From Thiobacillus sp. (lineage in GTDB: Bacteria > Pseudomonadota > Gammaproteobacteria > Burkholderiales > Thiobacillaceae): a stretch of 18,341 nt of DNA. Below, piece after piece: positions 1 to 6,753 of the stretch (within the stretch, counting starts at the first letter, position 1; every line of letters starts with the position of its first letter). The position numbers were made by a program, and so were the translations under genes. Where the stretch lies: positions 1 to 18,341 of the forward strand of contig JAIWOL010000142.1 in assembly GCA_020216925.1 (NCBI GenBank). The letters are read 5' to 3'. The notes under the pieces are model-generated. The model made no database searches. It was not told where the DNA came from and worked only from the letters and a program-made list of their open reading frames with translations.

Positions 1-226
1 CGGCGTGCTGGCCGACATTACCCGCATCCTCGCCGACCGCGATATTTCCATCGATGCCATGGTGCAGAAGGAGCCAGCCGAAGGCGAGGAACAGGTCGAC
101 ATCATCCTGCTGACGCATGTGACCGTGGAAAAGAACGTCAACGCCGCGATCAGGAAAATCGAGGCGCTCGACGCCGTTGCCGGGCAAGTGATGCGCATCC
201 GTCTCGAAGAACTGGCAGCGAAATGA
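1..226 (+). CDS. hom: Homoserine dehydrogenase, C-terminal ACT domain (5' end outside window)
   Basis: Only the last 74 codons are present; the first complete codon begins at base 2 and the reading frame is open from the window edge. The fragment starts at GVLADITRILADRDISID, the typical beginning of an ACT domain (small ligand-binding fold that mediates feedback control by threonine in homoserine dehydrogenases), and ends with a hydrophobic strand pattern and the short tail LEELAAK. Homoserine dehydrogenase reduces aspartate semialdehyde to homoserine in the threonine/methionine pathway in the cytoplasm. The TGA stop overlaps the ATG of thrC by four bases (ATGA), which supports hom-thrC translational coupling and the identification. 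The catalytic and NAD(P)-binding parts cannot be seen. An ACT domain of another enzyme is possible from this fragment alone, but the overlap with thrC makes hom the clear choice. Confidence 0.88.
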   Translation, partial: GVLADITRILADRDISIDAMVQKEPAEGEEQVDIILLTHVTVEKNVNAAIRKIEALDAVAGQVMRIRLEELAAK

Positions 227-1665
227 ACTATCTCAGCACCCGCGGCAACGCGCCGACACTGCGCTTCTCCGACATTCTGCTCGGCGGCCTCGCCAGCGAC
301 GGCGGCCTCTACGTGCCAGAAGCCTACCCGCGCTTCACGACTGCCGAGCTCGCGGCGATGCGCGGCATGAACTACCGCGAGCTGGCATTCGAGGTGCTGT
401 CGCGGCTGATCGACGACATTGCGCACGACGACCTGCGCGCGCTGATCGGCAAGACCTACACCGCCGAGATTTACCGTTATGTCACCGATCAGGAAAACCC
501 CGCAGACATCACGCCGCTGAAAACGCTGGAGCCGGGCCTGCACATCCTCGCGCTATCCAACGGCCCCACGCTGGCGTTCAAGGACATGGCGATGCAGTTG
601 CTCGGCAACCTGTTCGAGTACGCGCTTGCCAATTCGCCGTCAGCAAAAGCGACCGGCGGCAAGCTGAACATCCTCGGCGCGACCTCGGGCGATACCGGAT
701 CGGCCGCCGAATACGCCATGCGAGGCAAACACGGCGTGCGCGTGTTCATGCTGTCGCCCGAGCATGGCATGACGCGTTTCCAGCAGGCGCAGATGTACGC
801 CCTGCAGGACGCCAATATCCATAATCTCGTCATTCGCGGCGTGTTCGATCAGTGTCAGGACATCGTCAAGGCGGTGTCGAACGACCTGGATTTCAAGACC
901 GGGCATCGCATCGGCGCGGTCAACTCGATCAACTGGGCGCGTGTCGCGGCGCAGAGCGTGTACTATTTCAAGGCCTACTTTGCCGCCACGCATTCCAACG
1001 ACCAGGAAGTGTCGTTTTCCGTGCCTTCCGGCAATTTCGGCAACGTCTGCGCAGGCCACATCGCGCGCCAGATGGGGCTGCCGATCAAGAAACTCATCGT
1101 CGCCACCAACGAAAACGACGTGCTCGACGAATTCTTCCGTACCGGCGTCTACCGGCCGCGTCCGCAAACCAAGCACACCTCCAGCCCGAGCATGGATATT
1201 TCCAAGGCGTCCAACTTCGAACGCTTCGTCTTCGATCTCTCGGGCCGCGACGCCGCGAAGATCCGCCAGCTCTGGGCTGCGGTCGAATCCGGCGGCAGCT
1301 TCGACCTCAAGGCTGACGGCCTCTTCGATCGCGTTGCGAATTTCGGCATGGCGTCCGGCTCCAGCAGCCACGCCAACCGCATGGACACCATCCGCACCGT
1401 GTACGAGGTCTACGGCACCATGATCGATCCGCACACCGCAGACGGCCTGAAGGTGGGTCTGGAACACCGCGAACCCGGCGTGCCGCTGGTGTGCATGGAA
1501 ACCGCGCAGCCGGCCAAGTTCGAAGACGCCATCCGCGAGGCGCTCGGCGTCGACCCGGTGCGGCCTGCCGAATTGGCCGATCTGGAAGCGCAGCCGCAGA
1601 AAAAGCACGTGATGGATGTCGATGTCGAAGCAGTCAAACGCTATATCGCCGAGCACGCCCGCTGA
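223..1665 (+). CDS. thrC: Threonine synthase
   Basis: A 480-residue pyridoxal-phosphate enzyme that converts O-phosphohomoserine to threonine, the last step of threonine synthesis. The N-terminus MNYLSTRGNAPTLRFSDILL followed by GLASDGGLYVPE is the standard start of the long (fungal/proteobacterial) threonine synthase class. The PLP lysine is expected at K120 in NGPTLAFKDMAMQ, and the glycine-rich phosphate loop is ATSGDTGSAA. Length fits the long class of about 430-480 residues. The ATG overlaps the stop codon of hom, so it probably needs no separate ribosome site. The 3' end is overlapped by 50 bases by the next gene. No defect is visible. Confidence 0.97.
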   Translation: MNYLSTRGNAPTLRFSDILLGGLASDGGLYVPEAYPRFTTAELAAMRGMNYRELAFEVLSRLIDDIAHDDLRALIGKTYTAEIYRYVTDQENPADITPLKTLEPGLHILALSNGPTLAFKDMAMQLLGNLFEYALANSPSAKATGGKLNILGATSGDTGSAAEYAMRGKHGVRVFMLSPEHGMTRFQQAQMYALQDANIHNLVIRGVFDQCQDIVKAVSNDLDFKTGHRIGAVNSINWARVAAQSVYYFKAYFAATHSNDQEVSFSVPSGNFGNVCAGHIARQMGLPIKKLIVATNENDVLDEFFRTGVYRPRPQTKHTSSPSMDISKASNFERFVFDLSGRDAAKIRQLWAAVESGGSFDLKADGLFDRVANFGMASGSSSHANRMDTIRTVYEVYGTMIDPHTADGLKVGLEHREPGVPLVCMETAQPAKFEDAIREALGVDPVRPAELADLEAQPQKKHVMDVDVEAVKRYIAEHAR

Positions 1666-2269
1666 TCCGTTCGACGCGCTGCTGGCGCGGGTGCGCGCCT
1701 GCACCGTCTGCGCCCCGCATCTGCCCAACCCGCCGAAGCCCATCCTGCGCGCTTCGCCCACGGCGCGCCTGTTGATCGTCGGGCAGGCGCCCGGCCGCCG
1801 CGTACACGAAACCGGCATACCCTGGAACGACCCGTCCGGCGATCTGCTGCGCCAGTGGCTGGGCGTTTCCCGCGATACCTTCTACGACGAAACGCGTATC
1901 GCCATCGTGCCGACCGGGCTGTGTTACCCGGGCACCGTGAAGGGCAGCGACCTGCCCCCGCGCCCCGAATGCGCGCCGCTATGGCATCCCGCCCTGCGTG
2001 CCGCCATGCCGCGCATCGAACTCATCCTGCTGATCGGCACCTGGGCGCAGGCGTATTACCTGGGCGACAGACGCGGACGCACACTGACCGACACCGTGCG
2101 CGCGTGGCGCGGATTTTTCCCCGGCTGCCTGCCCTTGCCGCATCCCAGCCCGAGAAACCGTCTTTGGCTCAAGCGCAATCCGTGGTTTGACGCGGAGGTC
2201 ATCCCCGTGCTGCGCGAACGGGTTGGAAGCCTGCTGACGGCAGGCGATAATGGCGCGCCATACCAATAA
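1616..2269 (+). CDS. Uracil-DNA glycosylase superfamily protein, Fe-S type
   Basis: A 217-residue protein of the uracil-DNA glycosylase superfamily, resembling family 4 enzymes, which remove uracil from DNA in base-excision repair. Motif 1 is VGQAPG (residues 55-60), where canonical family 4 enzymes have GEAPG. Motif 2 is the LPLPHPSPRN region with H176. Four cysteines, C29 and C32 (CTVC), C103 and C119, have the spacing logic of the family 4 [4Fe-4S] ligands. The rest of the protein (GIPWNDPSGDLLRQWLGV, LCYPG, ECAPLWHP) belongs to a recurrent bacterial subgroup often annotated simply as UDG family protein; I know of no firm activity assignment for it. The start at 1616 (a second in-frame ATG is at 1622) lies inside thrC; no later ATG precedes the CTVC pair, so the 50-bp overlap seems real. 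Glycosylase activity is inference because the motif 1 acidic residue is Gln. Confidence 0.85.
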   Translation: MSMSKQSNAISPSTPADPFDALLARVRACTVCAPHLPNPPKPILRASPTARLLIVGQAPGRRVHETGIPWNDPSGDLLRQWLGVSRDTFYDETRIAIVPTGLCYPGTVKGSDLPPRPECAPLWHPALRAAMPRIELILLIGTWAQAYYLGDRRGRTLTDTVRAWRGFFPGCLPLPHPSPRNRLWLKRNPWFDAEVIPVLRERVGSLLTAGDNGAPYQ

Positions 2270-2287
2270 GCTGTCTCAGGGAACCGC

Positions 2288-2896
2288 ATGAAACTCGTCA
2301 CCTCGCTCACCAGCCCCTATGGCCGCAAGGCTCGCGTCGTGCTTCTGGAAAAAAAGCTGCCGTTCCAGCTGCAGGTCGAAAACCCCTGGCTGCCCGACAG
2401 CGCCGTGCCCAGCCTCAACCCGCTCGGCAAAGTGCCCGTGCTGGTGCTGGAAGACGGCGTATCCGTTTTCGATTCCCGCGTTATCGTCGAATATCTCGAT
2501 CCGCTGTCGCCGGTCGCCCACCTCATCCCCAGCGAGCCCAAAAGCCGCATGGTCGTGCGCGGCGTCGAGGCGCTGGCCGACGGCGTTACCGACGCCGCAG
2601 TGGCGGTGTATCTGGAACGCAAGCGTGCCCCCGAACTGCGCAGCGCCGAATGGACGGCCCTGCAGGAAAAAACCCTGTCCCGTGGCCTGCAGGCCCTGTC
2701 CAAAGCCCTTGGCGAAAAACCCTGGTATTTTGGCAACAGCATGACGCTCGCCGATATCGCCTGCGGCTGCATGCTGGGTTACCTCGATCTGCGCTTTGCC
2801 GAAATCGACTGGCGCGCTGCCCATCCCAATCTGGCGAAGCTGTACGACAAGTTGATGACGCGCGCCTCGTTCAAGGAAACCGTGCCGCTCGTCTGA
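2288..2896 (+). CDS. Glutathione S-transferase family protein (YibF-like)
   Basis: A 202-residue soluble protein with the two-domain glutathione S-transferase layout. The thioredoxin-like N-terminal domain (about residues 1-80) begins MKLVTSLTSPYGRKARVVLL, with the Ser-Pro pair near residue 9 that usually marks the glutathione-activating position. It contains the cis-proline/glutathione-binding stretch NPLGKVPVLVLEDG and the following D-S motif. The helical C-terminal domain contains the LADIACGCMLGYLDLRF stretch. Length and N-terminus resemble E. coli YibF (202 residues, recalled). The substrate is unknown; conjugation or peroxide detoxification is generic for the family. It starts 18 bp after the preceding stop and ends 13 bp before msrA, so it is probably in the same operon; pairing with msrA suggests a thiol/oxidative-stress role (inference). 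Confidence 0.9.
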   Translation: MKLVTSLTSPYGRKARVVLLEKKLPFQLQVENPWLPDSAVPSLNPLGKVPVLVLEDGVSVFDSRVIVEYLDPLSPVAHLIPSEPKSRMVVRGVEALADGVTDAAVAVYLERKRAPELRSAEWTALQEKTLSRGLQALSKALGEKPWYFGNSMTLADIACGCMLGYLDLRFAEIDWRAAHPNLAKLYDKLMTRASFKETVPLV

Positions 2897-2909
2897 ACGG
2901 AGAAACAAC

Positions 2910-3443
2910 ATGGCTCACGCGGTGGCAACCCTGGCAGGCGGCTGTTTCTGGTGTCTCGAAACCGTGTTCAACCGGCTGCACGGCGTCGAATCGGCTGTTT
3001 CCGGCTATATGGGGGGGTACACGCAGAACCCCACCTACCGCGATATCTGTAACGGCGACACCGGCCACGCCGAAGTGGTGCAGCTGACATTCGACCCCGA
3101 CCTGATTTCCTTTCGCGATCTGCTCGATGTCTTCTTCACGATTCACGACCCTACCCAGATCAACCGTCAGGGCAACGATATCGGCACGCAATACCGCTCG
3201 GCCATTTTCTGGCATACGCCGGAACAAAAGGCCGAAGCCGAAACGGCGGTTGCGGCATTACACGGATCAGCGCAGTTCAGCGGCCCCATCGTCACGGAAA
3301 TCACCCCGGCGACCGCCTTCTATCCCGCTGAGGACTACCACCAGCGCTACTTTGAGCAGAACCCTCACCAACCGTATTGCCAGTTTGTCGTCGCGCCCAA
3401 GGTGGCGAAGGCGAAGGAGAAGTTCGGCGCGCGGTTCAAGTAA
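2910..3443 (+). CDS. msrA: Peptide-methionine (S)-S-oxide reductase
   Basis: A 177-residue MsrA that repairs oxidised proteins by reducing methionine-S-sulfoxide. The catalytic motif GGCFWC is at residues 10-15, with C12 as the nucleophile. The sequence then shows the family blocks GYMGGYTQNPTY, CNGDTGHAEVVQ (E55 is the expected acid/base residue), FFTIHDPTQINRQGNDIGTQYRS and the C-terminal NPHQPYCQFVVAPK. C157 in the last block is the probable resolving cysteine. There is no signal peptide, so the protein is cytoplasmic. A ribosome site (CGGAGAA, about 2898-2904) precedes the ATG, 13 bp after the stop of the GST gene. A G7 run at 3011-3017 encodes Met-Gly-Gly and is in frame. No MsrB partner is visible nearby. 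Confidence 0.97.
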   Translation: MAHAVATLAGGCFWCLETVFNRLHGVESAVSGYMGGYTQNPTYRDICNGDTGHAEVVQLTFDPDLISFRDLLDVFFTIHDPTQINRQGNDIGTQYRSAIFWHTPEQKAEAETAVAALHGSAQFSGPIVTEITPATAFYPAEDYHQRYFEQNPHQPYCQFVVAPKVAKAKEKFGARFK

Positions 3444-3858
3444 CTTGGCAGGGCGGCGTTGATCGGGATGAAAACGTATGGCTGCCCTGAAGCGTGAGCC
3501 GGCAGAAGGCGCCGGGGCATCCCGTGTTCGGTTACAGGCAATGCGGATTTATCGGACGATACCGCCCGCCCCGGAAACCGGAGACTGCACATGACGCCGC
3601 TTTTTTCTCGCGACGCGGTGCCGACCTGACGTAAGCCCGGATGCAAAGCCATGCGATTGCCCATGGCATGAACGCGTCTGCATCTTCCTGGCCAAGGCGA
3701 TGGATGCGGCCGCCAGATGCGGTCACGCCAGGGAAAATCCGCCAGTCGATTCAGCGGGAACCTTCGTGCCGGAAAAGGCTTTCGGGGGGCCGGGCGCAAC
3801 CGTTTGATACACCGGGGAGCCAACAGGACGATCTGGCAGGTTGTATTATGGAAGGCTT
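3444..3858. other. Intergenic stretch with no recognisable gene
   Basis: This 415-bp stretch separates msrA from the HelD-type gene. Open frames exist on both strands, but none has a recognisable family, a convincing start with a ribosome site, or protein-like composition; they are rich in Arg, Pro and Ser as expected from random GC-rich frames. Weak secondary structure is present: a 6-bp arm pair CAGGGC/GCCCTG (3449-3454 with 3484-3489), an imperfect hairpin at 3543-3565, and a T6 run at 3601-3606. None forms a convincing intrinsic terminator. A TTGATA at 3804-3809 has no partner -10 element at normal spacing. It may be the remains of a lost gene or hold regulatory signals for the downstream gene; I cannot show either. 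Confidence 0.5.
3850..3855 (+). promoter_or_regulatory. Ribosome binding site deciding the HelD-type start
   Basis: GGAAGG lies just upstream of the ATG at 3859. It favours that ATG over the in-frame TTG at 3841, which would add six residues (MYYGRL). The spacing (3 nt) is short but the match is strong. Confidence 0.6.
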
Positions 3859-5928
3859 ATGACAACTGCCGAAACCGAAGAAAAAGCCTCCTTGGAGTCG
3901 TGCAAGACGAGCATTCAGAACGCCCTGGATGCCAACGCCGACCGCCTGCTGGAGTACGCCCGTGAAATCCAGACCCGCAAGGAATACATGTGGGAGGCGC
4001 GGCGCGACATGGACCATATCGAGAAGATCGCCGTGCGCCAGACGATCGAGCAGACGCTCGATTCCGCCGAGGTGCTCAAGGCGCAGCAGAACAAACTCCT
4101 GAAGCTGTTGCGCTCGCCGTACTTCGGCCGTTTCGATTTCCGGCGCGAAGGCGAAGCGCGCGACCTGCCGGTCTATGTTGGCGTGCACCATTTCCGTGAC
4201 GAGGCCGCGCGCGAAACGCGGGTCTACGACTGGCGCGCGCCGATTGCTTCGATGTTCTACGATTTCGAAACCGGCCCGGCGCGCTACCAGGCGCCGGCGG
4301 GCGAGGTGGCGGGGCGGGTGACGCTCAAGCGCCAGATGCGCATCCGCGACGGCGAGCTGGAGTTCGTGCTCGAATCGGGCGTCAACATCGTCGACGACGT
4401 GTTGCAGGACGAGCTTGCCCGCGCCAGCAACGACGAGGGCATGAAGAACATCGTCGCGACCATACAGCGCGACCAGAACGCCATCATCCGCAACGACGAC
4501 GCGCACACGCTGATCATCCAGGGGGTGGCGGGCTCCGGCAAGACCTCGATCGCGCTGCATCGCATTGCCTACCTGCTGTACCGCTTCAAGGACACCTTGA
4601 GTTCCGACGACATCCTGATCCTCTCGCCCAACCGCGTGTTCGCCGACTACATCGGCAACGTGCTGCCCGAGCTCGGCGAGGAACAGGTGGCCGAGATCGG
4701 CATGGAGGCGCTCGCGGGCGAACTGCTCGATCACCAATACCGCTTCCAGAGCTTTTTCGAGCAGACCGCCGTGCTTCTGGAAAAAGACGACGAGGCGATG
4801 AGGTCGCGCATCGCGGCCAAGGCGGCGCCGGAATTCCTGCGCCAGATCGACGCTTACGTCGAGCACCTCGAAGCCCGCTCGATCGAGGCCGTCGAGTGGC
4901 GCACCGGGCGCAAGATCGTGCCCGACTGGTTCTTTGCCGAATCCTGGAAAAAGCATCGCGGCGCGGCGCTCACCGAACGGATCGCGCGCGTGGTCAGCGC
5001 CACCGAAACCCAGATCGGCCATCACTACCACTACGATTTGCGTACCGACGAGCGGCAATCGCTGCGCGAGGCGATACGCGGCATGGTGCGCACGCAAACC
5101 TTGCGTCAGGCGTATCAGGGTCTGTTCGAGTGGCTGGGCAAGCCCGAGTGGTTCAAGCCCGCCGGCGGCAAGCTCGAATGGGCGGATGTGTTTCCGCTGA
5201 TCCATCTCAAGCTGCGGCTGGAAGGCGTGCGCAATCCTTACGCGCGCGTCAAGCACCTGCTGATCGACGAAATGCAGGACTACACCCCGGTGCAGTACGC
5301 CGTGCTGGGCCGGCTGTTTTCGTGTCGCAAGACCGTGCTGGGCGACGCTGCGCAATCGGTCAACCCGTTCACCCGCTCGACCGCCGAGCAGATTGCCGAC
5401 AGCCTGCAATCGGCGATGTGCGTCAAGCTCACCAAGAGCTACCGTTCGAGCTGGGAGATCATGCAGTTCGCGCTGGCGATCGCCCCCAACCCGGAGCTGC
5501 AGGCCATGAAGCGCCACGGCGAAGCGCCGCGCGTGGTGAGGTGCAAGCGCCCGGCGCAGATGATCGAGCACCTGCGCGACGAGATCGCGGCGCACACCCA
5601 CAGCGCGCACCACAGCCTGGCGATCATCGCCAAGACGCAGAAACAGGCGGCACGGCTGCACAGATCGCTGGCGCAGGGGGGCGTGGAAGCGCGCCTGCTC
5701 GACGCCGACAGCGCGGGGTTTTCAACCGGGGTGATCGTCTGCACGGCGCACCTGGCCAAGGGGCTGGAATTCGACCGCGTCATCGTCGCCGATGTCAGCG
5801 CCGGCAACTACCGCACCGAGATGGACCGCAACCTGCTCTATGTGGCGTGTACCCGCGCGATGCACCGGCTGACGGTGTATTGCGTCGGTGAGCCTTCGCC
5901 GTTTCTGCCGGCGTCCGCGCAGGACTGA
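3859..5928 (+). CDS. HelD-type UvrD/Rep-like ATPase (RNA polymerase recycling factor family, COG3973)
   Basis: A 689-residue superfamily 1 motor protein. The N-terminal part (about residues 1-90) is predicted to be two long helices, like the secondary-channel arm of Bacillus HelD, followed by the family hallmarks SPYFGRFDF, YVGVHHF and YDWRAPIASMFYD (about 86-135). Motor motifs follow in order: Walker A GVAGSGKT (222-229), motif II LLIDEMQD (DEMQD 470-474), GDAAQS (495-500), LTKSYRSS (motif IV), AHLAKGLEFD (motif V, near 630) and LLYVACTRAMH (motif VI, near 660). HelD of Gram-positive bacteria uses ATP to release RNA polymerase from DNA or from stalled complexes. The N-terminal half rules out E. 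coli helicase IV, which has a different N-terminus and merely shares the name helD. The gene stands alone, with non-coding DNA on both sides. The start is chosen for its ribosome site. The role in this organism is inferred from the family. Confidence 0.88.
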   Translation: MTTAETEEKASLESCKTSIQNALDANADRLLEYAREIQTRKEYMWEARRDMDHIEKIAVRQTIEQTLDSAEVLKAQQNKLLKLLRSPYFGRFDFRREGEARDLPVYVGVHHFRDEAARETRVYDWRAPIASMFYDFETGPARYQAPAGEVAGRVTLKRQMRIRDGELEFVLESGVNIVDDVLQDELARASNDEGMKNIVATIQRDQNAIIRNDDAHTLIIQGVAGSGKTSIALHRIAYLLYRFKDTLSSDDILILSPNRVFADYIGNVLPELGEEQVAEIGMEALAGELLDHQYRFQSFFEQTAVLLEKDDEAMRSRIAAKAAPEFLRQIDAYVEHLEARSIEAVEWRTGRKIVPDWFFAESWKKHRGAALTERIARVVSATETQIGHHYHYDLRTDERQSLREAIRGMVRTQTLRQAYQGLFEWLGKPEWFKPAGGKLEWADVFPLIHLKLRLEGVRNPYARVKHLLIDEMQDYTPVQYAVLGRLFSCRKTVLGDAAQSVNPFTRSTAEQIADSLQSAMCVKLTKSYRSSWEIMQFALAIAPNPELQAMKRHGEAPRVVRCKRPAQMIEHLRDEIAAHTHSAHHSLAIIAKTQKQAARLHRSLAQGGVEARLLDADSAGFSTGVIVCTAHLAKGLEFDRVIVADVSAGNYRTEMDRNLLYVACTRAMHRLTVYCVGEPSPFLPASAQD

Positions 5929-6043
5929 CGGCGGAAAGGGCAACTCATGCAATCAGGTCGCGCGCCTTGACTGCGCTGTTTGTTTGCGGGCCCGGAGTCG
6001 GCTCACGGGTTTCGGCGGGCGCGATATCCCGGCAGGTTGTGCA

Positions 6044-6075
6044 CCCCTTGGGGCTTGCGCTCAAGTGTGTAGAAT
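6044..6075 (+). promoter_or_regulatory. Possible promoter overlapping the CzcI-like start
   Basis: A TAGAAT hexamer (6070-6075) resembles a sigma-70 -10 box, with TTGGGG (6048-6053) 16 bp upstream as a poor -35. The -35 region lies in a short inverted repeat, CCCC-TT-GGGG (6044-6053). If real, transcription would start near 6082, right at the ATG at 6083, giving an almost leaderless mRNA. The hexamers could be chance matches. Confidence 0.25.
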
Positions 6076-6082
6076 GCACGCC

Positions 6083-6442
6083 ATGCGTCGTTTCATCGCC
6101 CTGATCATCATGCTCGTCGTCCCGCTCCAGTTTGCCTGGGCGGCGACGGCCGGGCTGCATGGGCACCTGGAGAAAGACGCGGCTAGCTCGGGGTTCCACA
6201 TCCATCCCGACCATCAGCAAAACGCCGACCCGGGCCACAACGCTACTGGCGGCACGAATAATCAGGATCACAACGAGGACGGACATCATGGTCATTACCA
6301 TCCTGTCTTCTCCTTCATCCTGATCGAATCCGCCGTCGTGCTGGATATGGCTTTACCCGGCGGGCCGATTCTGTGCCCGCCCGCGGCCTTCGTGTCGCAT
6401 ACCCCCCCGCTTCTCGACCGTCCCCCTCCAGCGCGCGCCTGA
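6083..6442 (+). CDS. Small secreted His-rich protein, CzcI-like
   Basis: A 119-residue protein that starts with a clear Sec signal peptide: MRRF, a hydrophobic core and PLQFAWA as the likely cleavage site. The MRR...PLQF.WA pattern resembles CzcI, the small periplasmic protein encoded ahead of czcCBA in Cupriavidus (recalled similarity). The mature part is rich in His, Asp, Asn and Gln between about residues 24 and 73 (for example HIHPDHQQ and EDGHHGHYH), a likely periplasmic metal-binding segment. A hydrophobic stretch and a Pro-rich tail (TPPLLDRPPPARA) follow. An in-frame ATG at 6074 would add three residues; neither start has a good ribosome site. It precedes the RND efflux genes in the same direction, which supports a metal-resistance accessory role. 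Its exact function is not known even for the family. Confidence 0.72.
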   Translation: MRRFIALIIMLVVPLQFAWAATAGLHGHLEKDAASSGFHIHPDHQQNADPGHNATGGTNNQDHNEDGHHGHYHPVFSFILIESAVVLDMALPGGPILCPPAAFVSHTPPLLDRPPPARA

Positions 6443-6486
6443 CCGGCGCGCGTTCAATCAGAACAGCGCGCGCCTGACCGGCGCGC
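6429..6486 (+). repeat. Tandem 23-bp repeat forming two GC hairpins
   Basis: A perfect 23-bp sequence occurs at 6429-6451 and 6464-6486 (period 35 bp, second unit truncated). Each copy folds as a hairpin: copy 1 has an 8-bp stem (6432-6439 with 6445-6452) and loop TGACC; copy 2 has a 7-bp stem (6468-6474 with 6480-6486) and the same loop. The TGA in the loop of copy 1 is the stop codon of the CzcI-like gene. No T-run follows, so these are not standard intrinsic terminators; they could stabilise the mRNA end or separate expression of the two genes. Confidence 0.75.
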
Positions 6487-6753
6487 CTGCTCTGGCACGG
6501 CTTCAGGCCGTGTCCTCCTGTCGCACGCCGGTGCGCTCCGTAACGGGGAAAACCAGGCGATCGCGCCACCCGCGCGCTGGCTTGCGTTGCCCCCGGCAGC
6601 GAAGGCGCGTGCAGCCAAACCGCCTTGACCAAGACCGCTGCCGTCTGCGCGGGGCAACGCCCCTGCGCACGGTCGTTCAGCAAATTTTTTTCGCGTCGTC
6701 TTGAGCGATGTGCTTACGTTTATTGCGCCCTATGGCGTCAGCCGAGGTTCACC
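6443..6753 (+). other. Structured leader between CzcI-like gene and czcB
   Basis: This 311-bp stretch has no convincing gene; its open frames are low-complexity and out of character with their neighbours. It holds most of the tandem hairpin repeat, a third hairpin (CACGGC 6496-6501 with GCCGTG 6507-6512, loop TTCAG), and a larger imperfect hairpin at 6641-6672 followed by a T7 run at 6685-6691. A good ribosome site for czcB (GAGG, 6744-6747) lies at its end. I find no convincing sigma-70 promoter inside it; TTGAGC (6701-6706) has only a badly spaced TATTGC (6721-6726). Confidence 0.6.
6641..6691 (+). terminator. Possible terminator or attenuator upstream of czcB
   Basis: An imperfect GC-rich stem pairs 6641-6655 with 6659-6672: GGGGC/GCCCC around an AAC loop, then GCGC/GCGC after a bulged T, then CCGT/ACGG after a 2-nt bulge, 13 bp in all. 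A T7 run (6685-6691) begins 12 nt after the stem, further away than in a standard intrinsic terminator. It could terminate the CzcI-like transcript or act as a conditional attenuator for the efflux genes; either is inference. Confidence 0.4.

Noticed and set aside
640..1818. 392-codon open frame on the - strand
   Set aside because: Antisense to thrC, which is a clear full-length enzyme; the product is rich in His, Arg and Asp with no family features.
3449..3489. Inverted repeat after msrA as a terminator
   Set aside because: The arms are only 6 bp with a loop of about 29 nt, and no T-run follows.
3804..3849. TTGATA and TATTAT as a promoter for the HelD-type gene
   Set aside because: The two hexamers are 34 bp apart, and TATTAT runs up to the ribosome site just before the ATG.
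3751..5661. 636-codon open frame on the - strand
   Set aside because: It is the mirror of the HelD-type gene in a GC-rich frame; the + strand product has all helicase motifs in order.
3859..5928. Naming the motor protein E. coli-type helicase IV
   Set aside because: The N-terminal 200 residues match the Bacillus-type HelD family and not helicase IV, despite the shared gene name.
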